Source of the DNA: Methylococcaceae bacterium UBA7658
GTDB taxonomy: Bacteria; Pseudomonadota; Gammaproteobacteria; Methylococcales; Methylomonadaceae
Length of the DNA: 6,906 bases
NCBI GenBank assembly: GCA_002483425.1
Contig: DLHW01000007.1
Coordinates: 1-6,906, forward strand
Direction: 5' to 3'
The notes beneath the pieces are model-generated. The model made no database searches and was not told the DNA's origin. It saw nothing but the letters and a program-made list of their open reading frames with translations. How positions within the stretch are numbered: position 1 is the first letter of the stretch; every line of letters starts with the position of its first letter. The position numbers and the translations under genes were made by a program. Below, piece by piece: positions 1-5,056 of this stretch.

Positions 1-115
1 CTGTCGCCGTCCAGGTGCCGGTTACGGTGATTTTGGCGGTGTCGCCGTTGTCCACGGTGACGGCGCCGGCTGGGGCTGGCGGCAGGCTTTGGGTGAGGAC
101 AGCGACGGGCAGCAC
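1..115 (-). CDS. Possible edge of a coding region, unrecognised product
   Basis: The minus strand is open from the left edge through 190, and the part left of the palindrome reads as plausible protein (for example the segment VTVDNGDTAKITVTGTWTA), with threonine, valine and aspartate alternation of the kind seen in beta-sandwich or repeat proteins. A GTG at 115-113 could be a start, but there is no ribosome binding site in front of it, only the palindrome. The segment is clearly richer in G and C than the DNA to its right. It may equally be an internal fragment of a gene interrupted or flanked by the repeat at 117-194. All three plus-strand frames are less protein-like or are stopped. I do not recognise the family, and confidence is low because only 38 codons are visible. 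Confidence 0.25.
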   Translation of the reverse strand, partial: MLPVAVLTQSLPPAPAGAVTVDNGDTAKITVTGTWTAT

Positions 116-116
116 G

Positions 117-194
117 GTAGGTTGGGGTGAGGAACGAACCCCAACGCAAGGCCGAAACCTTAATGTTGGGGTTCGCAAGCTTTCCCCAACCTAC
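117..194. repeat. Nested palindromic repeat (REP/BIME-like)
   Basis: Outer arms GTAGGTTGGGG (117-127) and CCCCAACCTAC (184-194) are perfectly complementary. Inner arms CGAACCCCAAC (135-145) and GTTGGGGTTCG (165-175) are also perfect, and AAGG (148-151) pairs with CCTT (158-161) near the centre. The element can fold as one long hairpin or as two adjacent small hairpins, because each half itself contains GTTGGGG followed by CCCCAAC. This two-in-one design is typical of REP pairs (BIMEs) mobilised by RAYT transposases, but no such transposase is visible here. The stop codon TAG of the RHS remnant (193-191) lies inside the outer arm. Confidence 0.75.
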
Positions 195-507
195 AAATTA
201 ACCCAACGTACGTGGTTAGGTACAATGTCATCAGCAGTAATAGGCTCATCAGGTTCCGGTAAGATTCCTGGAGGCAATGTATTGGTAGGGGGGATATAAG
301 CTGATCCAATAGGCGGATAATAATCGTGAATAGTAGGAGCCATATCGGTTCCTGGGCGCATAGGCGATGCAGGTCGTACCGGGGTTAATGATGGTTCTGC
401 TAGTAATAATCCCAACTGATCAACCAGATTAACCGGGTTCCCATTGACATAGGCGTAAGTATTAATCCCCCAGCCAACCCAATCGGATCGGACTGAGTGT
501 AGTCACG
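191..507 (-). pseudogene. Decayed C-terminal end of an RHS-repeat protein
   Basis: Read leftwards, one frame gives RDYTQSDPIGLAG and the next gives GINTYAYVNGNPVNLVDQLG. Joined, they match the conserved RHS-associated core end (YxQSDPIGLxGGxNxYxYVxxNPxxxxDPxG). The join lies at the five-base G run (C run at 467-471 on the plus strand); one extra G would restore a single frame, so this is a one-base deletion or a sequencing error. The usual DPxxGRY between RDY and TQSDP is also missing, as if about seven codons had been lost in frame, and the usual DPxG reads DQLG. After the core comes a proline-rich tail of about 70 residues ending in TAG at 193-191, the position where polymorphic toxin domains normally sit; I recognise no toxin in it. 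No upstream RHS repeats are present. RHS proteins deliver C-terminal toxins or act in wall interaction, but this copy cannot be functional as it stands. Confidence 0.7.
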
Positions 508-599
508 TAAGTCGGACAACCGTTTTTTGCTGCCCGGCATTCCAACGCCAAATTTTCAAAGATGGCAAATAAATATGACAACACAGTGGAATCTATTTG

Positions 600-622
600 T
601 CGGGCATAAACAGTATGCCCGA
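600..622. repeat. Short perfect hairpin
   Basis: TCGGGCATA (600-608) and TATGCCCGA (614-622) are perfect 9-bp complementary arms around a 5-base loop AACAG. There is no U run on either side, so it is not a standard intrinsic terminator. It lies between the RHS remnant and the interspersed repeat at about 629-728 and may be a separate small mobile palindrome. Confidence 0.6.
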
Positions 623-628
623 TCTACC

Positions 629-728
629 TGACTGAGCGAGTCGAAGCTCAGCAAGCCTTTCGACAGGCTCAATACCCAAAGGGTACATGGGCGAACGGAA
701 GTTAAAACTTCATAGGGCCGGATCAATA
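629..728. repeat. Interspersed palindromic repeat, copy A (incomplete)
   Basis: This stretch shares GCCTTTCGACAGG (655-667), GGCGAACGGAAGTT (690-703) and a GGCCGG-GATCAATA end (716-728) with the fuller copy at 2206-2306. Its left side keeps a diverged form of the TGAGC..GTCGAAGC block but lacks the CCGTTCG arm. Between the two shared blocks it has an extra segment that itself contains a small palindrome, TACCCAAAGGGTA (673-685). A minus-strand open frame covers it (556-843), but its translation is largely that of the repeat and I do not regard it as a gene. Confidence 0.65.
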
Positions 729-1203
729 ATACCTTTTTGTCCATCTGGCACACGGCGTTTGCATCCGCGCCGATTGCCAAGGCGAAATGGCGGCAGCGAA
801 AAGCAACTGACGCCCCGAGCCTAACGATTGCTTTATGGTGCATATGATGATTAGATTTCCGGCTTTGTCCAGCGATTTGTTATGTTACCGGCGCCGGTTT
901 GTTACGCTCAGGCTACACGGCAGTTTGAAACATTGATATTGCCCGGCAAAAGTCCGGTTTTTTAACAATCCCCTGGGGGATGACGGCAAGCCCTGAACGA
1001 TAACAATAGCGGTCGATTGCACCCATTCAACCAAACGGTTGAATCGCCGGATCTTAGCGACTGCTTAACATGAATAAAGCGTTGTAGGGTTATGCAAACG
1101 GGAAAAAACCGCGCCGGAAAACTGAAAGTTCAGATGGGCATCTGTACTGGCAAAAAAATTCAACGCACCTTGCATTGCTTCAACTACCTTGAGGAGGACT
1201 TTT
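729..1203. other. Intergenic stretch with several small hairpins, no gene seen
   Basis: No convincing coding frame is present. The stretch contains a perfect 12-bp palindrome ACCGGCGCCGGT (887-898), a terminator-like hairpin followed by six T (943-963), ATCCCC/GGGGAT (968-981), ATTCAACC/GGTTGAAT with a 4-base loop (1025-1044) and CAGATG/CATCTG with a 2-base loop (1131-1144). It probably represents decayed DNA between the remnants on either side. An unrecognised small RNA cannot be excluded. Confidence 0.5.
943..963 (+). terminator. Weak rho-independent terminator-like hairpin
   Basis: CCGGC (943-947) and GTCCGG (952-957) can pair around AAAA with one bulged T, and six T follow directly (958-963). 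The stem is short. No plus-strand gene ends just upstream, so it would have to belong to a lost gene or a small transcript, or be chance. Confidence 0.3.
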
Positions 1204-1338
1204 TTATCTGATGACATTATGACCGCGGTTGCTCATGCACTGGCTGTAGGCATTACGGAATCTGTCTTCCGCGGTAAAGCCTTGTTTCGCCGCGCCGCCG
1301 AAACCGCCGGCCACTGCACCGCCAGTTATGATAACCAT
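1204..1338 (-). pseudogene. Tail of a glycine-zipper family protein, N-terminus missing
   Basis: From ATG at 1338-1336 to TAA at 1206-1204 the frame encodes 44 residues. They begin with a glycine-zipper stretch (GGAVAGGFGGAAKQG, residues 6-20) and end with FTAEDRFRNAYSQCMSNRGHNVIR. This ending matches the pattern of glycine-zipper envelope proteins, where small-residue helices are followed by a polar tail with a single CM..RGH/Y motif. Full-length members have a signal peptide or lipobox and a longer N-terminal part; here the frame upstream of the ATG is AT-rich, lacks a signal peptide and stops at 1389-1387. No ribosome binding site precedes the ATG. I read it as a 5'-truncated remnant. A short expressed peptide is possible but less likely. 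Confidence 0.55.
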
Positions 1339-1402
1339 ATTAGATAGATTTCGTAAGTGAAAATATAAATATATAATAATAAACAGTTATATATATTTTA
1401 AT

Positions 1403-1476
1403 ATACTAACAAAATATTACTTACAAAATAATTTGAAGAATTCAAAATATTTTATTCGTTTAGATACTAACAAAAT
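1403..1476. repeat. Pair of 13-bp direct repeats
   Basis: ATACTAACAAAAT occurs exactly at 1403-1415 and again at 1464-1476, 61 bp apart from start to start (close to six helical turns). The high A+T of the surroundings makes chance repeats more likely, but a 13-mer with C and G-strand asymmetry in the middle (CTAAC) is not simple sequence. Confidence 0.5.
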
Positions 1477-1633
1477 TTCTTCAACCAGCAAGGATTAGAA
1501 AAAATGCCGCAGTTTCTACCTGTAAAACTCTCAACTATTTCCGGCCAATTCCTAATGCTAAGACATTTTTTTGGCAAAAAAATCATAATAGGATCACGTT
1601 AATGGATTGCTATAACGAGCCGAAGCAAAATGT

Positions 1634-1661
1634 TTGATTAAATCATAACGATCGTTAAACT
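1634..1661 (+). promoter_or_regulatory. Candidate promoter with 12-bp palindrome in the spacer
   Basis: TTGATT (1634-1639) and TAAACT (1656-1661) are 16 bp apart and fit a sigma-70 pair loosely. A perfect 12-bp palindrome, TAACGATCGTTA (1646-1657), fills the spacer and touches the -10 element, and TGATT/AATCA (1635-1645) forms a second dyad over the -35. Position and symmetry suggest an operator for the gene starting at 1706. The hexamers are weak, so this is a suggestion only. Confidence 0.35.
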
Positions 1662-1705
1662 CAATATTAAACGCCTTCGCAACAATTGTTTTTTGGAGGT
1701 TTTAA

Positions 1706-2179
1706 ATGGGAAATCAATCAACCGCCGGATACCTCTCTACTCATGCGTTTTTTTCAGGTCTAAATGATGACATCCTGAAGTTCCTATGTGATTGTTCTAG
1801 CGAATTCGCTATCAAAAAAGGGCAGATCCTGTTTCGACAAGGTGAAAATGCGGATAAGTTCTATGTGATCCGCAGTGGTCTCATCTCCATACAAATGCCA
1901 GCGATTATGGGGCCTAGCCTGGAGATACAAACGCTCGGAAAAGATCAGGTTTTGGGATGGTCTTGGCTGATATTACCCTATAAATGGAATTTTCAAGCCA
2001 TGCCCGAAGAGGATTCGGAATTGCTTATGTTTGACGGAACCGCCATCCTGGAGCGATGTGAACAGGAACCCAGATTTGGCTACGAGCTATTGAAGAAATT
2101 TGCGGGATTGATGTCGAAGCGCCTTGATGTGGCACGCCAGAAAATGATGGATGAATGGAATCCGCCTGGGTTTGCTTAG
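1706..2179 (+). CDS. Stand-alone cyclic-nucleotide-binding-like domain protein
   Basis: The 157-residue product has a cyclic-nucleotide-binding fold and nothing else. Residues 11-30 are the N-terminal helix (THAFFSGLNDDILKFL), 37-58 the classic beta-roll motif KKGQILFRQGENADKFYVIRSG, and 115-145 the C-terminal helices. The helix-turn-helix of Crp/Fnr regulators is absent, so it does not bind DNA in the usual way. The phosphate-binding cassette is non-standard: GE and the phosphate-contacting arginine of CAP are replaced in LGWSWLILPYKWNFQA (83-98), with tryptophans at 85, 87 and 94. It may bind another ligand or none. The start is firm: GGAGGT at 1695-1700 lies 5 bases before the ATG. It is monocistronic and convergent with the homogentisate operon. 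Cytoplasmic; no signal peptide or membrane segment. A role as a small cAMP-like sensor or protein-interaction module is inference. Confidence 0.85.
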   Translation: MGNQSTAGYLSTHAFFSGLNDDILKFLCDCSSEFAIKKGQILFRQGENADKFYVIRSGLISIQMPAIMGPSLEIQTLGKDQVLGWSWLILPYKWNFQAMPEEDSELLMFDGTAILERCEQEPRFGYELLKKFAGLMSKRLDVARQKMMDEWNPPGFA

Positions 2180-2205
2180 TGTTGAAGCAAGAGTAGCTTA
2201 TTAAT

Positions 2206-2306
2206 CCGGCCATTTAATGTTTGAACCGTTCGTGCTGAGCTTGTCGAAGCACAAACGCCTTTCGACAGGTTCAAGGCGAACGGAAGTTCAAACCACATAA
2301 GGCCGG
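2206..2306. repeat. Interspersed palindromic repeat, copy B, between convergent genes
   Basis: The ends CCGGCC (2206-2211) and GGCCGG (2301-2306) are inverted. Inside lie CCGTTCG (2226-2232) against CGAACGG (2277-2283), TTTGAAC against GTTCAAA, and TGTCGAA (2242-2248) against TTCGACA (2261-2267), giving a long imperfect palindrome of about 100 bp. It fills the gap between the stop of the plus-strand gene (2179) and the stop of maiA (2323), where it could act as a two-way transcription barrier. It lacks the T run of a standard terminator. It is related to the incomplete copy at 629-728. Confidence 0.7.
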
Positions 2307-2322
2307 GGATCAATAGATAAAG

Positions 2323-2973
2323 TCAGGATTCCGCATCAGGCTGGTTTTCCGGTGCGGCATTGGAAAATGCGATTTCCTGTAGACAATTTTCATATATACC
2401 GCTAATCAATGGAAAGCTGCTCATTTCGCATCCGAAGCGCAGTGCGTTGTAGACTTGTGGTATCAAGAAGGTATCGCCCATACCAGGCGTGTCCCCGAAA
2501 CAAAACCGTCCTCGATAATCATTTTTTTGCATTAGCTGCTCAATAGCGACAAACCCTTCTTGTATCCAATGGATTCGCCAGCCTTGTTCAAAACCATCTT
2601 CTTTTACAGAGCCTTTTAGATAAGCCAGCACCCGCAAATTATTGAGCGGATGGATGTCGCAGGAGATGATTTGGGTTATTGACCGGACATAAGCGCGTCC
2701 TACGGCATTGGCGGGCAGCAATGGCGGTGTTGGGTAGGTTTCTTCCAGGTATTCGATGATGGCCGACGATTGGGTCAACACCTTATCCTCTACCACCAGG
2801 ACAGGTACGCGCCCTTGGGGGTTAAGTGCCAAATAATCGGCATTGAATTGTTCACCGCCATTTTTGAGTAAATGAATGGGTCGGATTTCATAGTCAATAT
2901 TTTTCAAGTTCAGCGCAATACGCACCCGGTATGCGGCGGAACTCCTGAAATAACTGTACAGGATTATGGGCAC
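2323..2973 (-). CDS. maiA: Maleylacetoacetate isomerase (zeta-class glutathione transferase)
   Basis: The enzyme (EC 5.2.1.2) uses glutathione in the cytosol to turn maleylacetoacetate into fumarylacetoacetate. The 216-residue product has the usual length. The thioredoxin-like half contains YFRSSAAYRVRIALNLK (8-24) with the zeta-class active-site serines S11-S12, the cis-proline in RVPVL (P57) and the glutathione-binding QSS (68-70) before AIIEYLEE. The helical half has DIHPLNNLRVLAYL (106-119) and RFCFGDTPGMGDTFLIPQVYNALRF (156-180, quoted here as a span), all typical. The animal SSC motif is SSA here, as in many bacterial members. The start is GTG at 2973-2971, overlapping the fahA stop by 10 bp, with AGGA further upstream inside fahA, so translation is probably coupled. 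It is the last gene of the operon although its reaction precedes that of fahA. Confidence 0.94.
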   Translation of the reverse strand: MPIILYSYFRSSAAYRVRIALNLKNIDYEIRPIHLLKNGGEQFNADYLALNPQGRVPVLVVEDKVLTQSSAIIEYLEETYPTPPLLPANAVGRAYVRSITQIISCDIHPLNNLRVLAYLKGSVKEDGFEQGWRIHWIQEGFVAIEQLMQKNDYRGRFCFGDTPGMGDTFLIPQVYNALRFGCEMSSFPLISGIYENCLQEIAFSNAAPENQPDAES

Positions 2974-3944
2974 GGCCTGACTTCCTGTTCAATTGCACCA
3001 AAGATTGAATATCCTTGTCCATCCAGCATTTCTATCTTTATTTTATCCCCATATCTTAAATATTCTGTGACGGGTGTACCCGTTTCGATAATTTCAACGA
3101 CCCGTTTTTCGACGATGCAGGAATAGCACACGCTGGCATCGTAGTTGCTGACTGTGCCGGATCCGATAATCGTCCCGGCAGCCAGTTTTCGGGTCTTGGC
3201 GGCATGGTGGATGAGTCTGGCAAAATCGAATTGCATATCAGCTCCGGCATTGGCATTGCCGAAGGGCTTGCCGTTCCAGTGCACGCTTAAGGGCAGATGC
3301 AGTTTGCTGTATTTCCAGGCTTCACCTAATTCATCCGGCGTGACCGCAACCGGCGAGAACGCGCTGGCGGGTTTGCCGTGCAGGAAACCAAAGCCTTTTG
3401 CCAGTTCCTCAGGAATTAAATTCCGTAATGACACATCATTAATCAATACGACCAGCTTGATGTGTACGGCGGCAGCATTGACGGAGACACCATACGGCAC
3501 GTCATCGGTAATCACGCCGACTTCGGCTTCAAAGTCGATGCCCCAATCTTCACTGGCGACTTCAATAGGGTCACAAGCGCCCAGCATATTGTCCGAAGCA
3601 CCCTGATACATTAACGGATCGTGGTATAAGTTTTCCGGCACTTCTGCTCCGCGTGCTTTGCGCGCCCGTTCGACATGGCTCAAATAAGCACTGCCGTCCA
3701 GCCATTGGTAAGCCCTGGGCAAAGGGGCGACAATTCGGTAGGGATCAAATGGGATGCAGTCCCCCGAGCCTTCGTTAATTAACTGATACGTTTTTTGCAG
3801 TTCGGGTTCTACTTCATTCCAATTGTCCAGTGCTGCTTGCAGTGTCAATGCGATATGGGGAACCAGTTTCGCTTTAGTGAGTTCGCGGTTAACGACAACG
3901 AGAATGCCGTCCCGGTCGCCCGTCTTAAGGGTGGCCAGTTTCAT
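2964..3944 (-). CDS. fahA: Fumarylacetoacetase
   Basis: The enzyme (EC 3.7.1.2) cleaves the carbon-carbon bond of fumarylacetoacetate to fumarate and acetoacetate, ending the homogentisate route. I choose the ATG at 3944-3942, giving 326 residues beginning MKLATLKTGDRDG, the usual start of bacterial members; the longer frame to 3971 runs back into hmgA. The ATG shares ATGA with the hmgA stop, so coupling is likely and only a weak GGA precedes it. Metal-site residues known from mouse FAH are recognisable: D83 followed six residues later by the catalytic-type H90 (same spacing as D126 and H133), E139 and E141 in DFEAEVGV, and D170 in LINDVSLRN. GTIIGSGTVSN (257-267) is the conserved glycine loop. 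The length suits the short bacterial two-domain form, shorter than the roughly 420-residue animal enzyme. Confidence 0.93.
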   Translation of the reverse strand: MKLATLKTGDRDGILVVVNRELTKAKLVPHIALTLQAALDNWNEVEPELQKTYQLINEGSGDCIPFDPYRIVAPLPRAYQWLDGSAYLSHVERARKARGAEVPENLYHDPLMYQGASDNMLGACDPIEVASEDWGIDFEAEVGVITDDVPYGVSVNAAAVHIKLVVLINDVSLRNLIPEELAKGFGFLHGKPASAFSPVAVTPDELGEAWKYSKLHLPLSVHWNGKPFGNANAGADMQFDFARLIHHAAKTRKLAAGTIIGSGTVSNYDASVCYSCIVEKRVVEIIETGTPVTEYLRYGDKIKIEMLDGQGYSIFGAIEQEVRPCP

Positions 3945-5056
3945 TTCCAGGAATCCACATACCCGGCCCACTCGATGTCTTCGGCCTGTTTGGAAATGTC
4001 GAGTGCATTACGGGTATCAATCATCACCGCCACCTCATCCGTCATTGTCCCGCGTTTCTTCTCGGCATCCTTTAAGGCCCTGGGATGTGGGCCGTGCGGG
4101 ATGCCACTGGGGTGTAAGCTTATCATGCCAGGGTAAATATGATCCCGGGAAAAAAACTGGCCGGCATGATAAAAAATCAGTTCGTCATAATCGTCATTGC
4201 TATGGAAAAAGGGGACGTTCAAGGCATTGGGATCGGTTTCAAAAGGCCGTGGCACGAAGGTGCAGACGACAAAACGGTTGGTTGTAAAAGTGGTGTGTAC
4301 CGACGGCGGCACATGGTAGCGGTGGCTCATCAACGGCCTAATGTCACGCCAATTAAGCCGCACAGGCATCAAGGTACCATGCCAGCCCACAGCATCCAGT
4401 GGATTGAATGGGTAAGTAATCGTGCTCAGTTGGTTTCTTTTTTTGACCACAACCTTCCATTCGATTTCATTCTGCTGGGCAAGGAATGCTTCATCAATTT
4501 TCGGCACGTCCAATATGGCAGGGTCGAAAATCGCCTGATTCCCGACCAGCCCTTTTTCCGGCAAACGGTAGCTGTCGTTAGTGGCTTCGACCAACAAGGC
4601 ACTAACAGTCTCCGTCACGTTCATGCGCCACAGCGTGCCACGCGGCAGCAGAATATAATCGCCCTCGCCAAAATTTAAATGGCCGTAATCGCAGAATAAT
4701 TCACCTGCACCTTCATGTACGAAGATCAATTCGTCGCCATCGGCATTCCTGACGAGATGATCCATATTATTTTCCAGTACCATAAAGCGGATTTGTGTAT
4801 TGGCATTGCTGAACAACAAAGGCGCGCTCCAAGGGCACAATCCAGAAAAAGCCAGTTTTTTGGTATCAAATGCGTGAGGCCGCAACTGACCTTCAACGGT
4901 GTTCCATGATGTAGGAGGATGACGGTGATACATTTGCGTAGCAGGCCCATAAAACCCTTCCTTGCCCAATTCCCGCTCATAAGTACCCGCCGGAAGGTCG
5001 GTATGTGCTTGCCGCGAGGCAGTGCCTTCGACTTTAGGTATGCTAATCCAAGGCAT
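3941..5056 (-). CDS. hmgA: Homogentisate 1,2-dioxygenase (short form)
   Basis: This non-heme iron(II) cupin enzyme (EC 1.13.11.5) opens the ring of homogentisate to give maleylacetoacetate. The N-terminal half contains the family's YHRHPPTSW (43-51) and a cupin barrel with NADGDELIFVHEGAGEL (104-120); the C-terminal half carries the iron site. Candidate ligands are H285 and E292 in FHSNDDYDELIF and H321 in IPHGPHP; H315 and H324 are nearby. In the human enzyme the first two ligands are five residues apart in between, here six, so the exact glutamate needs checking. At 371 residues it is shorter than the classical form of about 430-445, consistent with a short bacterial subfamily rather than truncation, because both ends look intact. 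The ATG at 5056-5054 overlaps the hppD stop as TGATG. Cytoplasmic. Confidence 0.93.
   Translation of the reverse strand: MPWISIPKVEGTASRQAHTDLPAGTYERELGKEGFYGPATQMYHRHPPTSWNTVEGQLRPHAFDTKKLAFSGLCPWSAPLLFSNANTQIRFMVLENNMDHLVRNADGDELIFVHEGAGELFCDYGHLNFGEGDYILLPRGTLWRMNVTETVSALLVEATNDSYRLPEKGLVGNQAIFDPAILDVPKIDEAFLAQQNEIEWKVVVKKRNQLSTITYPFNPLDAVGWHGTLMPVRLNWRDIRPLMSHRYHVPPSVHTTFTTNRFVVCTFVPRPFETDPNALNVPFFHSNDDYDELIFYHAGQFFSRDHIYPGMISLHPSGIPHGPHPRALKDAEKKRGTMTDEVAVMIDTRNALDISKQAEDIEWAGYVDSWK

Larger units (their letters stand above)
1339..1705. other. AT-rich intergenic region upstream of the cyclic-nucleotide-binding gene
   Basis: The part from about 1360 to 1480 is extremely rich in A and T. 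It contains a 13-bp direct repeat (1403-1415 and 1464-1476), TTTGAA/TTCAAA with a 3-base loop (1432-1446) and the palindrome AAAATATTTT (1444-1453). Further right, a 32-codon frame (1504-1602) has a passable AAGGA in front of it but no recognisable product. A promoter candidate sits at 1634-1661. Such composition often marks DNA bound by H-NS-like proteins or acquired DNA; that is inference. Confidence 0.5.

Noticed and set aside
15..299. Plus-strand open frame of 94 codons at the left edge
   Set aside because: It runs through the nested palindrome and antisense to the RHS remnant; composition on the opposite strand is more protein-like.
556..843. Minus-strand open frame of 95 codons
   Set aside because: Much of it is the translation of the interspersed repeat (VLSLSKG-type string) and of the hairpin at 600-622; it has no ribosome binding site and no family resemblance.
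1504..1602. Plus-strand 32-codon frame with AAGGA in front
   Set aside because: Too short, no recognisable motif, and chance frames of this size are common; kept only as a note in the AT-rich region.
1634..1646. FNR/CRP-like site TTGAT..ATCAT
   Set aside because: The half-sites are separated by three bases, not the four of the FNR consensus, and the right half differs at the end.
1..1705. CRISPR array in the repeat-rich left part
   Set aside because: The repeats are palindromes of different families without regular unit length or unique spacers.
2172..2190. Terminator for the cNMP-domain gene (TTGCTT/AAGCAA over the stop codon)
   Set aside because: The stem is short and A/T-rich, overlaps the coding end and has no following T run.
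3145..3606. Open frames on the plus strand opposite fahA, hmgA and hppD
   Set aside because: They are antisense shadows of well-supported enzymes whose catalytic residues are conserved on the minus strand.
3945..3971. Nine-codon longer start for fahA
   Set aside because: It lies wholly inside the end of hmgA; the ATG at 3944 gives the family's normal N-terminus and a classic ATGA overlap.
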